Source of the DNA: Halictus rubicundus
Taxonomy: Eukaryota > Arthropoda > Insecta > Hymenoptera > Halictidae
DNA length: 64,000 nt
Direction: 5' to 3'
Assembly (NCBI RefSeq): GCF_050948215.1
Contig: NW_027488566.1
Span: 1,663,501-1,727,500, forward strand
Positions 22,443 to 33,741 of this stretch are shown here, one piece after another. Both the position numbers and the translations under genes were made by a program. Numbering within the stretch: position 1 is the first letter of the stretch; every line of letters begins with the position of its first letter. The notes below the pieces were generated by a model, which saw nothing but the letters and a program-made list of their open reading frames with translations, searched no databases and had not been told where the DNA came from.

Positions 22443-23084
22443 CTGCAAAATAAATGGTATATGAAAAACTATCTTTGAAAGCTTTGATAAATGTTACGTT
22501 TAGGGGAGGCAGCTCGGATAACCTTGACCTTGATATATGTTGTCAAGGTCACCTTTTTGCTCGTTTTTAATTAAAAAGTTAAGAACAAAAAAAGTTTGAA
22601 AAATGCAACAGTTATTTTAAGTATTGAAGGCAAAAACGACTAATATGTGCGTGGAAATGAAGCAAGTATTAAGGAAAAAAGTCATTTGGGTTGGCAACGT
22701 ACGCGTGAAATAAAAACACATGTACGAAATCAAAATGTGGAACATTGTAAGCGTAGTCGGGCGGCCCTCACCGCCAAACTAACCACAAAACAAGTTGTAT
22801 ATGATTCTGTATATTTCAATTAGTGTTCAGTGACAGATTGTATGAGAATAAACTGTACTTGTAACCAAAATTTAACGAAAGTTTTTTGCAATTATTTCGC
22901 ACACCAAGTCCAAGCGACGGATAGATGTATAGAGAAAAGTTGTTCAGAATGTTGACCTTGACAACATATGTCATCCAAGGTGCCTCCCCTAAACGTAACA
23001 TTTACCAAAACTTTAATTGCAAGTCTTTAGAAAATGATATATATATATTTATTTATTTATTATACATTACATAAATGTACTTAC
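22443..23084 (-). other. Predicted 5' UTR intron of the transposase gene
   Basis: On the minus strand a donor GTAAGTAC follows GCAGAAAAG at 23084, and an acceptor TTTATTTTGCAG ends at 22443, 20 bases before the transposase start codon. The intron holds the MITE at 22490-23002. The first exon would lie to the right of 23085. Predicted from splice signals only. Confidence 0.5.
22490..23002. mobile_element. MITE, 513 bp, TA target
   Basis: The ends are near-perfect inverted repeats: AATGTTACGTTTAGGGGAGG at the left and its complement at the right, flanked by TA on both sides (22488-22489, 23003-23004). A second inverted block (ttgtcaaggtca) follows inside each arm. There is no coding frame. TA flanks suggest a Tc1/mariner-mobilised miniature element. 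It sits in the predicted transposase intron. Confidence 0.75.
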
Positions 23085-23740
23085 CTTTTCTGCGATCGAT
23101 GAAATGCAGGTGTAGAGAGGTATCCGTTTGTATTATTACACTACACGCACGCTACGTATTTCTATACTATAATAACTTTTCTATACTATTCTATACTATA
23201 ATTATACTATGTATACATATAGGTCGCGTTCCGCAGTCAAACCGTTCGTTATGTAAGAGCTGGCTGAAGACTGAAGACTAGAACGCAAAAATTGTGGTGG
23301 AGGTGATGAAGCAAAGTGGGAGAAAATTGGGGGTGAGATCTAGAAAATGGTCCAGACGTTGTCTTAAACTGTAAATGTTATGGCGCCGGAAAGTCGTACA
23401 AAAAATCGGACGAGTCCCGTCGCTTCGAGCTCAAGAGCCTTCGACACTTAGACTGATATATTTCTTCTAGTCGGGTGGTCGAAGTCTTGGGATTTGGTGT
23501 CAAATTCATTCTAGAGATACATTCGTGGGTCTCACATTGTATACGTTGCGTCCCAACACAGATTGCTCGCTAAAGAATGAATGATCTCCGCTGCAATAAG
23601 GCCAGGACCTCTCCCAAATACTTTGACTGCAGTCGAATGTTTATATTTTCTAGCGCAGCGAGTATAATCTCCAGACTCTGTTTAGACAAAGCCGAGAAAG
23701 ATCTCGAATAGGTTCCAATACTATGGGGAGTCTGTTGCTA
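23085..23740. other. Upstream region of the transposase gene, no further gene seen
   Basis: It contains the predicted first non-coding exon near 23085-23290 and a run of ctatactat-type repeats (23161-23212) that could be promoter sequence. No open frame or RNA gene is supportable in the rest. Confidence 0.35.
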
Positions 23741-23910
23741 CGAACTTTTTAATCTTATACAGTTCAATCACGTTGCGTAAGACATAAGAGTTACGATTAT
23801 TGTTCGTGCAACTTTGTCGCACATAGTAAGAACATTAATTAATTAATTAATTAATCATAACTCTTATGTCTCACGCAACGTGATTGAACTGTATAAGATT
23901 AAAAAGTTCG
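23741..23910. repeat. Long inverted repeat (about 59-bp arms)
   Basis: The left arm 23741-23799 (starting cgaactttttaatcttatac) and right arm 23852-23910 (ending in its complement) are nearly perfect complements around a 52-bp spacer. The spacer ends in an attaatta run. A second short inverted pair, aagaacatta at 23829 and taatgttctt at 23911, overlaps it. It would form a strong hairpin and has no open frame. Confidence 0.85.
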
Positions 23911-23949
23911 TAATGTTCTTATAATATAAATGTATGTCGATTAAGTGAC

Positions 23950-24531
23950 AGACTCGAATTCAAAGTAAATTAAAAGTAAACATTTTACTTCCAGTATTGA
24001 ATAAAGATTTATTTTATATTTGAAACCAATATTTCATTCGTAATATGAAAGTTGTATGACTTCCATATTCTGGAAGAAATATTTTTCCATGAAAAGTATT
24101 TCCTGCATATTTAAAAAAAATCCTATTTCTTATATTAAATAAAGATGCATTTTATAATGAGAAAAAAATATTCTTTTCATAATATGAAATAAATATTATC
24201 TGTATATTAGGAAAAAAATATTCCATTTCTAATATTAAATAAAGATTCATTTTATAATGAGAAAAAAATATTCTTTTCATAATATGAAATAAATATTATC
24301 TGTATATTAGGAAAAAAATATTCCATTTCTAATATTAAATAAAGATTCATTTTATATTTTGAAAAAAATATTTTTCTCGTAACATGAAATCGATATTTCC
24401 TGTATATTTCAAAAAGAATATTTGTTTCTTAATGTAGAATAAATATTATATGTATATTTAAATATTAAAAACAGATTGTATCTCTTTTTAATATTGTATG
24501 AATATGTATACAATATTTTGAGCTACTAGGG
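23950..24531. repeat. Right subterminal repeats of the DNA transposon with 100-bp tandem units
   Basis: AT-rich units containing tttataatgagaaaaaaata and aatattaaataaagattc repeat with a 100-bp period (starts near 24151, 24251, 24351). They share motifs with the left end at 11127-11530. The element ends in ctactaggg at 24531. Confidence 0.8.
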
Positions 24532-24533
24532 TC

Positions 24534-24982
24534 TAGTTTCCGAAAAAGGAACTAAAAGGCCTGAAGAGAGAAAAAGCAAAAGTGGCTGTTAGAATGAATG
24601 GGACGGAGCACGATGAGGGCGAGAAAGATAGCATGATTGTATGCTTGAATGGTTGCGAGGGAGAAAATACTAGTCTTGTATTCGGCTGGTGTATGTATGT
24701 CGCTGGTGTTCTCGTGATAAGTAGGGCGTGACTGTTGGTAAGAAGCGTCTAGAACGTAGGTATATAACTGGCAGATGGTAACATACAGGCGGTAGGTAAC
24801 TGTTTAAGACGTAACGCAAGATATAATTATAAAATATAAAAGAATATAGTAAGTATAAAGTATAAAGTAAGTTGTTAATGAAAGAACGCATGTTTAATAT
24901 ATGTATATATGTAAAAGAACGCATGAGATATATATGTATATATGTAAAAGAACGCATGAGATATATATATATATATATATAT
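24534..24982 (-). mobile_element. GypB left LTR, piece 2
   Basis: It starts tagtttccgaaaaagg and matches the right LTR from about 41687 to 42356, with two internal deletions (counterparts near 41842-42025 and 42078-42140). It ends in a TA-repeat expansion where the next LTR-like element inserted. Confidence 0.85.
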
Positions 24983-26724
24983 TGTGACGTGGCGAATTCG
25001 TCCACGTCCCTCCGATCTAAGTTCTAAAGACCGGGCCGCCCTTTGGCAGCACCACCGCGATAACGGTGGTCGTGATCGATCTCCCTGGGAGCGTCCGAGA
25101 TCCCAGATTGGATATTGACGCGGTTTGAATGCCGCGCCATTTGGGGCGACACGAAGTTGCAGGACCGTGGCCGGGTCCCAGGGGGACCCGGATCCTTTTC
25201 CCTCCTCCCAGGAACGCGGAAAATCCGGAGGGAAAACGTGCAGGGGACGGCTACGGAGGACGCCCTACAGGAAGTCAACAAGGAGGACACCGAGCCCGGG
25301 CCTACCAACCCGGAGGCGCCGCCGAGGAATTACGGGTCTGAGGCGTACATCATCTCGACCTCGTCGCCGCCTCGTCCCGAAAAGCTACAAGCACCCGTCG
25401 AGGGAATGGCACGATGTCTGTCTCCAAGGGAAGCGGCCAATCAACGCGTGTCACCAGGAAAGCGTGAGCCGATAGATCCGTAGCCGAGGGCCCCGTACCG
25501 CCGGGCGCGGCCCTGTCGCGCGAAAGCGAGCGATAGGTTCGAGCGTCGCGCGGGAGCAGGGAAAAGTAGGATAGTGGGGGACGCCTCGCTTTCGCGTTAG
25601 CGAGTCTTCGCGAAGTAGGTCACTGTGCCGCCGAAACGAGTCCGGGTTAGTCGTTTTACGAGTGCGTAAGTCATACAGTAATTTTGAACATCATCACTGC
25701 TGCCGAGACGTAGGGATTGAGAGAGCTGCCGAATCCAGAAAAATCAAAGCCGCTAGGGAGCCCAGAGCTGCCGTAAAGAAAGACCGAAGCGACTAGGAAA
25801 CCACGTGCCGCGTGGTAAGTGCCGACCAGGTTTTTTCCGCACTACTATGATTTTCGCGTTGGCTCGGTAGCGTTTTTGCGAATCGGCCGGACTTCGAGTC
25901 GAATTTTAGACGTGACCTCGCTCGCCGTGAATCGCGATCAGAACAGAATCGAGAAGGGGGTGAGGCCGTCGGTCGGTGAACGGACGGGGCGCCCGTATCG
26001 TTACCGATTTTTGGAGAATCCAATCTGGGGACGTCCCACGGTGGGACGACGCGACGAAAACCGTATCGCCGTTTCCGGCTACTTCCGACGGACACAGTCA
26101 TTTAGAATTTGCTGCCGCGTATATCATCGGAACCCGGTCGCTTCTCGACCGGCTAATTGTCAATCGAGGCTGCCGTACATCGCGCCCGCGATCGAGTTCG
26201 ACGCGTAGGAATGCATACCCGGGTGCAAAAAGTGCGAGCGACCGTCTACCTGTCGTACAAACTTGTAAAATCGCGCGGGCTTCGATTACACCGCTGCCGG
26301 GCGATCCCGGCAGCTCCTTGTAAAGACCGGATGAAATAAATGTTAACTCGAAGCCCAAACTCGTGTACGCTTCATTGTGAGAAACCTTTCCGCCGCGGGA
26401 AACGTCCCGTATTCCCTCCGCGTAGAATCCTGGCCCAGGCTGCCGCTATTCAGGCCCTCGCGCGCTTCTCGTAGGTTCGGTATCATAATTCGCGTCTCGC
26501 GTTCGTTAGGAATTGTTCGTGTGACACTTGCGAGTGTCTGGCGCCCGTTTCCAGTCCCGAACCTTATAAGATCCGTCGGGAAAATCGAGCCTACGAGATA
26601 CCTTTGTCACGGGTGGACCACGTATCGCGCGGCCGAGCGTGGCCCGGCCTCACGGTCTATAAAAACCCGCCGTTGTTCGGGTTTTCTCCCGTCGGACGGG
26701 CCCGAAAATCCGGGCAACGTGACA
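24983..26724 (+). mobile_element. Solo-LTR-like element L1, copy 1 (1.74 kb)
   Basis: It begins TGTGACGTGGCG and ends CAACGTGACA, flanked by ATAT at 24979-24982 and 26725-26728. It is GC-rich with no long open frame. A polyadenylation-type AATAAA lies near 26336. A close copy is at 49150-50917, which differs mainly by an extra 26-bp unit. TG...CA ends and a 4-bp duplication fit a gypsy solo LTR of unusual length. The empty site is visible in the other GypB LTR near 42355. Orientation is assumed. Confidence 0.75.
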
Positions 26725-26728
26725 ATAT

Positions 26729-26934
26729 GTATTGATAAATAATAAAACGCAAGAAGATTGTTTGATTAACAAAGAACGCATGTGTATTGTTATTTAATAA
26801 TAGCTATACTTTAGATAATTAATATATGATAATGAAAGTAAGTAAAAGATATAATTATAATAACGGTAAGAGAATAGTCGTAGTATATAATATATGTACA
26901 TGTATATTTATATGAATGAATATATGTATATATA
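26729..26934 (-). mobile_element. GypB left LTR, piece 3
   Basis: It matches the right LTR at 42357-42535 and continues into 44440-44475 (gtattgataaataataaaacg to tatatgtatatata). It is interrupted by GypC at 26935. The left copy lacks about 345 bp (44486-44830), apparently deleted between short TA repeats before GypC inserted. Confidence 0.85.
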
Positions 26935-26956
26935 TGTAAGTTTGTATCTTCAACAG

Positions 26957-27312
26957 GTAAGGTTGGATCAACAGGAAATTTTTGCTTTTCCCGGAGATAA
27001 GCAAACCGAAGTTCAACACGTCCAATTACTTAAAAACGAAATTGTCAAAGGAGTGGTGAGAAGTTTAAAAGTGCGTAATAAATTCAGAAAGGTGACAGTG
27101 ACCTTATCAGAGGAGCTAAAATCTATTTATTTAGACAAAGAAGGAAATATGATTTTCGATAATGAATATTTAGAGGAAGTTCCGCAAATATCGACTAGCG
27201 CACAAGTTGAGTCAACAGAAAAATCTAATCGGTCAAAAGCTAAGGATATGGTTTTGGAGAAGTTTGATGGAGTTGGAGCAATTTTGAAGCAACCACAAGA
27301 AAATAAAGAACT
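26957..27312 (+). pseudogene. GypC fused fragment, N-terminal unknown part to RNase H start
   Basis: An open stretch reads a lysine-rich segment (VRSLKVRNKFRKVTVTLS, GNMIFDNEYLEEVPQ) and then abruptly enters an RNase H start (KFDGVGAILKQPQENKE). Intact gypsy elements have several hundred residues of protease and reverse transcriptase between such parts, so a deletion is inferred. The RNase H resumes after Cop1 at 31925 in the same reading (KPVFYFSRKLTKTQKTK). Confidence 0.6.
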
Positions 27313-27513
27313 TGTTGGAAATCGGCCTTAAAGGCTTGATCGTTGCGCCCTCCGACGGGCCCACCTGAATGTGTGCTTAGAGAGTTCTTTTTTGTTTTTC
27401 CTTCTTCTTGTTCGGACTCTCGTCGCGTACACACGTGATATAATAAAGTAACCTCGTTTACGTGAAACTTATTTCTTTGACCCACGATCCACATCACCTC
27501 GGAAAACCTCACA
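27313..27513 (+). repeat. Cop1 5' LTR
   Basis: TGTTGGAAATCGG to AAACCTCACA, 201 bp, identical to the 3' LTR by eye. Confidence 0.96.
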
Positions 27514-27528
27514 GGTTATGGGCCCAGG
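27514..27528 (+). other. Cop1 primer-binding site
   Basis: GGTTATGGGCCCAGG directly follows the LTR. This is the form used by Drosophila copia, complementary to an internal part of initiator methionine tRNA rather than its 3' end. Confidence 0.85.
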
Positions 27529-27620
27529 TGTTCGTTGGGATCAAGAATATATAAGTAAAAGAATATAGAAGTCGCGAGTGTTATCGTTGCCACGTGGGAA
27601 GTCGAGACCGGTTAAGCATC

Positions 27621-30600
27621 ATGGCCGCCTTGCATTCAACGCACCAAATTGAAAAGTTGTCTGAAACAAATTATGAATCTTGGAAGCTCCAGATGAAAAG
27701 TGTGCTTGTTTGTAATGAACTTTGGGCGTTTACAAACGGAAAAATAACTAAGACGCAAGAAAATCTTGCCGTATGGACTACCAGGGACGAAAAAGCACTA
27801 GCTTTAATTACATTAAGCGTATCGAAAAATCAACTGATACACATTAAGAAAGCGGAGACATCGGCTGAAGCGTGGGGATTATTACAAGAAGCTCACGAAT
27901 CCAAAGGACCGGTAAGGAAAGCTGCCTTGTATAAGCAGCTATATAGGATGAAAAAGGAATCGACACAGAGCATGACGCAATACACCAACGAATTTCTTTC
28001 GAAAGCGGAACAGTTGGATGAAGCTGGAATCCAAATACCAGATGAGTTGCTATCGATAATGCTGCTGAATTCTTTACCGACCGAGTATGAAGGATTTTGT
28101 ATCGCGATCGAGTCACGCGATGATATTCCGAGTGTTGAGTCTCTGAAGTTGAAGCTTATAGAACAGGAAGCCAGAAGGAATGATCAATCAAACAAAGAAT
28201 CGCCCTCTGACAATGACGCACTATTTGTTAAAGGAAGAACGAATGAAAACAACAGTTATCGAGGAAACGCCAGAGGACGGTATACAAGGCACAAGTCAAC
28301 CAGAAGCAGCGGAAATTGCTTCAAGTGCGGGAAACAAGGACATCGATCAACTGATTGCAGATCGAAGAAAGAAAATTTCGCCGGAAACAGCGCGGAAGAC
28401 GCCATGCAAGCGATAGTGTTGAACGCCGAACCGGAAAGATCGGTGAATTGGTGTTTAGACAGTGGTGCCACGAAGCACATGTGTAATGATCGCGGCAGAT
28501 TCTTAAGTGTAAATGAAAAAACGCGTGCGAAAGTGTATACTGCGGCGGAACAATGCGTAATGTCAACTGGTACAGGTGATGTTATAATAAATGCGAATGC
28601 GTGCGATAATAGTACAAATACCGTAAAACTAAAAGAAACAATGTTAGTGCCGAGTTTTAGAAATAATTTAATATCAGTGTCGCGAATCACCGACAATAAT
28701 TACAGCGTTATATTTAAAAAGAACGGTGCTATTGTGAAACGCGCGAATGGTTCTATAGCGTTGTCCGCGAAAAGAGAAGGTGATTTATATATTGTTAACG
28801 AAACCGAAAATGAAAACGCTCAAGCAGTGCGCGTTAGTGACGATAAATTACGTCGATGGCACTCCAGGTATGGACACTTAAATATCGCTGATTTGAAGAA
28901 ATTGCTAAAATATAATATGGTTGTAGGCATGAACTTCAGCGGAGGTGCGGAAAACTTCAAATGTGAAACGTGCGACAAATCCAAGATACACCAGTTACCC
29001 TACAGATCGTCAACAACGAAGACCAGAGAGAAACTAGGCTTGGTTCATTCTGATATTTGTGGTCCAATTAGTACTACATCACTCGGTGGATCAAGATACT
29101 TTGCAACCTTTGTAGACGACAAGACGAGGTACACGGAGGTGGTTATGCTCAAGAATCGGCACGAAATTTTGAACGTATTCAAGAAATACAAGCAACGTGT
29201 AGAAAAAGAGACTGGGTGCGCTATAAAAATACTAAGAACAGACAATGCAAAAGAATATGTATCAAATGAATTTAATGCATTTTTAGAAGCAGAAGGAATC
29301 AAACGACAATTGAGTGTGGAATATACGCCACAGCAAAACGGAGTCGCCGAGAGAGCCAATCGAACTCTAATGGAAATGGCAAGATGTTTATTGGAGGAGT
29401 CGCATCTACCAAAGAGTTTGTGGGCAGAAGCAGTAAATACTGCCAACTTTATTAGAAATCGTTGCCCAACATCGATACTAAATAATACAACTCCTTTTCA
29501 GATGTGGACAGATAAAATACCATACGTAGGCTACATGAGAATTTTTGGTAGCAAGGTAATAGCTCTAGAAAAAAGACCACGAAAGAGCAAACTAGAAACA
29601 AAAGGAAAAGCTTACATCCTAGTAGGATATTCTGAAGAAACGAAAGCGTATAGACTTTGGTCACCTGGTACGAAGACCATTGTAAAACGACGTGACGTGC
29701 GGTTCCATGAAGATATTTCACAGGAAAATGAAGATACATACCAGATTCACTCTACAACGGAAGATCTTACAAGTGTTCCGTTGGACCTCATTGCTTGCAA
29801 AGATGAAATAGATACGAGTGAACAAGAGGGAAATAGAGATATAAACTCTCCAGTAGACAACAGCAATAATGGGTCTAATCCTAGTGAACCTCGACGAAGA
29901 GCACCCGGAAGACCAAAAATAATTAGAACTGGAAAAGTGGGAAGGCCGAGAAAACTTTTTAATAATGTAGCAAACCTTGCAGACGATATGATATTAAGTG
30001 AACCATCATGTGTAGAAGAAATAATGTCGCGTGACGACAAACACTTATGACTAGATGCAATGAAAACGGAATATGAGTCTCTAATGGAGAATGAAACATG
30101 GCGTCTGGTGAATCGTCCGAAAGACAGAAAGGTATTGCCGAATCGATGGGTTTTTAAAATTAAACAAAACCAGGATGGAACCGTCGATCGCTACAAAGCA
30201 AGATTAGTCGCAGGAGGTCGCAGACAAACCAAAGGCATCGATTATGAAGAAGTTTTTGCACCTGTCGCAAGACTCGAAACAATACGTTCTCTACTGGCTG
30301 CATCGGTGGAAAATGAAATGTATGTACACCAAATGGACGTAGTCGCTGCATACATTCAAGGTGATTTATCCGATGAAATATACATGGAGCAGCCAAAACT
30401 GTTTAGCAGAAATCAAAATAAAGTTTGTCTTCTGAACAAACCCCTGTATGGATTGAAACAGGCGGGAAGGCAATGGTATAAAAGAATCGACGATTGCCTA
30501 CAAAATATGAGTTTTAAACGAACAGAGACCGATCCTTGCGTTTATGTAAATTCCAATGGAAAGAGTAAAATAATTATAATCATATATGTGGATGATTTGA

Positions 30601-31553
30601 TTCTGGCATCAACCAACGTGCATGAAATCAACGCAACGAAGAAGATTCTGAGCAGCAAATTTAAAATGAAAGATTTGGGTCCAATAAACAACCTACTTGG
30701 AATAAAAATTGAAAGAGAAGCATCGAATGGAAGTATGAGACTTTCACAAGAAAGATATGCAAGAGCTTTACTAAAGAGGTTTGGTATGGAAAATTCGAAG
30801 CCAATATCTACTCCAATAGAGTATGGTATCACACTGACAAAAGATATGAACCCAAAAACCAAAGAAGAGGAAGAAGAAATGAAAAATCGACCGTACAGAG
30901 AGCTGGTTGGTGGATTGATATACCTATCAAATGCAACACGGCCGGATTTGTCATTTGCTGCAAGTGCCTTAAGTCGTTTTTGTTCTAATCCTGGAATAAC
31001 GCATTGGAAAATGGCGAAGAGAACATTGAGGTACATTCAGCATACAATAAACTATGGAATCACGTATACAAAAAGTAACCAAACAATGAAAGCATTCTGT
31101 GATTCGGACTGGGCTGGAGACGTTGATGATCGACGATCATGTTCAGGAAATGTGGTAATCCTCGCTGGTGGACCAATAAGCTGGTCATGCAAGAAACAGA
31201 AGTCGGTAGCAGCTTCAACTATGCAAGCAGAATATGTGGCTTTATCTGAAGTGACAAAAGAAGTAATTTACTTAAAAAGACTAATGACTCATATGTGCCT
31301 AGATGAATGTGTAAAAGGTGCAACGACTGTACATTGTGACAACCAAAGTGCAATTAAACTAAGTACAAATTCTGTCTATCACAGGCGTAGTAAACACATA
31401 GACATTAGATATCATATTACGCGCGAAGCACAAGAAGATGCTATTATTAAAGTGCAATACTTACCGACTGATTTAATGTGCGCTGATGTATTAACAAAAC
31501 CATTGTCAAAAATAAAACATGAAAAATGCGTGAATATGTTAAATATAAGATAG
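27621..31553 (+). pseudogene. Cop1 Gag-Pol polyprotein with one premature TGA
   Basis: One frame covers the whole polyprotein, interrupted only by TGA at 30048-30050, where relatives would have tryptophan. I chose the ATG at 27621 (MAALHSTHQ). Order: Gag (KLSETNYESWKLQMKSVL), zinc knuckle CFKCGKQGHRSTDC near 28317, aspartic protease WCLDSGATKHMC near 28449, integrase zinc region and core (HSDICGP, LRTDNAKEY, NGVAERANRTLMEM), a linker with two AT-hook-like cores (PGRPK, VGRPRK near 29900-29955), reverse transcriptase (WVFKIKQNQDG, YVDDLILAS near 30585) and RNase H (CDSDWAGD, HCDNQSAIKLS). Integrase before RT marks Ty1/copia. The single stop and identical LTRs suggest inactivation at or after a recent insertion. 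Confidence 0.93.
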
Positions 31554-31718
31554 CGAAGCGTCTATGTATGTTTGTAATGACATAAACATGTACGAACGAA
31601 AATATTTATTCATGAGAATGTGCGTATGAATATGGGAATTTACGCATGAGTGTTCGTATGTGTAAACATGTGAGTTGAGTGTGTTCGTATGAACGTTCGG
31701 GCACATCGATAGAGGGAG
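31554..31718 (+). other. Cop1 3' non-coding region
   Basis: It is rich in repeated cgtatg / gtatgaa motifs (acgaacg, gtgcgtatgaa, ttcgtatg) and ends in the purine run gagggag just before the 3' LTR. No gene. Confidence 0.7.
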
Positions 31719-31919
31719 TGTTGGAAATCGGCCTTAAAGGCTTGATCGTTGCGCCCTCCGACGGGCCCACCTGAATGTGTGCTTAGAGAGTTCTTTTTTG
31801 TTTTTCCTTCTTCTTGTTCGGACTCTCGTCGCGTACACACGTGATATAATAAAGTAACCTCGTTTACGTGAAACTTATTTCTTTGACCCACGATCCACAT
31901 CACCTCGGAAAACCTCACA
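31719..31919 (+). repeat. Cop1 3' LTR
   Basis: It is identical to the 5' LTR and is followed by the GAACT duplication. Confidence 0.96.
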
Positions 31920-31924
31920 GAACT

Positions 31925-33402
31925 AAAACCAGTATTTTATTTCTCCAGAAAACTGACAAAAACTCAGAAAACAAAAAGAGCTATATTCATTGAATGCTTG
32001 GCGATAAAAGAAGCTATTTTATACTGGCAATATTATCTAATAGGAAAAAAATTTATTATATTTACAGATCACAAACCAATAGAAAATTTTAACATAAATA
32101 AAAGTGATGATCCAGAGTTACTACAAATTTTAAACTATATATCACAATTTGAATTTGAAATAGTATACAACCCAGGAAAAGATAACCTAGAAGCAGATTG
32201 TCTATCTCGAAATCCGGTATTAGAACCGACCGAACAAGAAGAAGATTCGAAAATAAAAACAACAAATGTAGTAAGAATAGAAGAAATTCATGAGAACCAA
32301 AAATTATTACCACTGGATAACAAATATAACATTGAAAATAAAATTATATACAAAACATTAAATAATAGAAAAAAGATTTGGATTACAGAAGAATATGGAA
32401 CGTCACTTATCAAAGATGTCCACAAAACACAGGGTCATATCGGGACCAAACAATTAAATTTAACAATTGGACATAAATTCTATTTTAAAAATATGTACAA
32501 ACACATTAAAAATATTTGTCGCTCTTGTGAAACATGTATAAAAAACAAGTCAAGAATTGGCTGCTTCAAAGCGCCTCTGTCACAGTTAGGCCCAGCGGAA
32601 AAACCATTTGAAATTATGTACCAAATGAAATTTTAAAGCTAACAAGAGTACAAAAAAATATCTACATTTAATTATTGATCACTTCACACGATATGCTTTT
32701 ATAAGCACATCAAAAACACAAGTAGCCAAAGATTTTATTAAATTGGTGGAAAAAGTAGAAAAAGAAAAAGAAACAAAAATTGAAACATTATTAGCTGACC
32801 AATACCCGGGCATAAATTCTGGTGCATTTAAACAATACCTAAAAAAGAAAGAGATAACATTAATCTTTACAGCAGTGGATTGTGCATTTTCGAATGGCTT
32901 AAATGAAAGATCAAACCAAACATTAGTAAACAGAATAAGATGTAAAATTTATGAAAATAGAAACAAATCATGGCCAGTGGTGGCAAAAGAATGTATTAAG
33001 GAATATAATAACACCATACACAGTTCCACAGGTTTCACTCCTAATTATCTTCTAACCGGAATAAACAACTCTATTCTACCCAAACAGCTGAATAAGGATA
33101 ATACATCAAATTTAAAAGAGAATAGAGTAATAGCTTATGAAAATTCAAAGAAAATACATGATAAGAATAAAATATATTATGATAAAAATGTAAAAAAGAG
33201 AGAATATAAAATAGGAGATCTAGTCTATGTTCAGAATAGTAATAGATTGAACAGAGGAAAATTGGATGTGATTAGAACAGGACCATTCAAAATAAAGGAA
33301 AAAATATCTGATTTAATATATATTATTGGTGGAGGGTTTAAAAAGAATGAGGCAAACTTATTTCACGCCAGCAAGTTAGTGCCATATGCGGACATGAATT
33401 AG
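31925..33402 (+). pseudogene. GypC RNase H and integrase remnants
   Basis: RNase H continues from 31925 (YFSRKLTK, IFTDHKPIENFN near 32062). An integrase zinc region (HKTQGHIGTKQLN, CRSCETC) ends at a stop near 32634. The integrase core resumes in another phase near 32650-32743, apparently with loss of the segment bearing the first catalytic aspartate. The later part keeps LLADQYPGINSG and NGLNERSNQTLVNR (third acidic residue) and a C-terminal YKIGDLVYVQNSN region to 33402. The product cannot be functional. It is a distinct gypsy lineage from GypA and GypB by sequence. Confidence 0.8.
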
Positions 33403-33425
33403 CCTTCGGTCTGGAAAGGGGGGGA
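33403..33425 (+). other. GypC polypurine tract
   Basis: ctggaaagggggggA lies immediately before the 3' LTR and would prime plus-strand synthesis. Confidence 0.75.
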
Positions 33426-33737
33426 TGTAAGTTTGTATCTTCGCGCCAAACTTGGTCGCCTGAGTCACACAATTGGCACAACGTGGTAAGAGGCAACGTA
33501 GAGAGAGTGAGAGGCACAAGCTTCAGTAATAAAGTATTTATTACTTACCATTAAGGACAATTGTATTGATTCAGGTACAATATTATTAATTGTTTTTGAA
33601 ATATGTTATTAGTCGTGAGCTAATCTGTAAATATGTTTATTGATTAAAAACAGGTATATTTCCTGCATCAACACGTGTCTACGGTTAACCTAAAATTCCA
33701 AATCCTATATTGGCGAAATTTAAATTTGTGTCTTACA
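33426..33737 (+). repeat. GypC 3' LTR
   Basis: TGTAAGTTTGTATCTTC to GTGTCTTACA, 312 bp, perfectly placed after the polypurine tract. Only its first 17 bases recur at 26935. Confidence 0.85.
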
Positions 33738-33741
33738 TATA

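Larger units (their letters stand above)
11127..24531 (-). mobile_element. CACTA/EnSpm-like DNA transposon carrying nested insertions
   Basis: The ends are inverted repeats: CCCTAGTAGCACAAAATATT at the left, and the complement of the right end reads CCCTAGTAGCTCAAAATATT. The element sits in the GypB LTR, which is continuous in the other LTR copy (around 41680-41695). The two bases TC are duplicated at 11125-11126 and 24532-24533. AT-rich subterminal repeats flank both ends. Inside are a transposase gene and a second spliced gene, both on the minus strand. Removing GypA, a solo LTR and a MITE leaves about 5.5 kb. CACTA-like is my assignment, from the CCCTAG termini, short duplication, subterminal repeats and a tnp2-like transposase. 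Another superfamily is possible. Confidence 0.75.
27313..31919 (+). mobile_element. Cop1: nearly intact Ty1/copia retrotransposon
   Basis: LTRs at 27313-27513 and 31719-31919 appear identical over 201 bp, flanked by GAACT at 27308-27312 and 31920-31924. The primer-binding site, a single polyprotein frame with one stop, a 3' non-coding stretch and a purine run (gagggag) before the 3' LTR are all present. LTR identity shows very recent insertion into GypC. Confidence 0.96.
26935..33737 (+). mobile_element. GypC: internally deleted gypsy element hosting Cop1
   Basis: Only the first 17 bases of the 5' LTR (TGTAAGTTTGTATCTTC, 26935-26951) survive. The full 3' LTR is at 33426-33737 after a polypurine run. 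The interior is a short gag-side fragment fused to RNase H, followed by integrase pieces, so most of gag and the reverse transcriptase are missing. TATA flanks lie in a TA repeat, so the duplication cannot be fixed. Cop1 is inserted in the RNase H frame. Confidence 0.8.

Noticed and set aside
25115..25483. Open frames in element L1
   Set aside because: Short, overlapping in all phases and changed by indels in the sister copy at 49292-49741; no domain.
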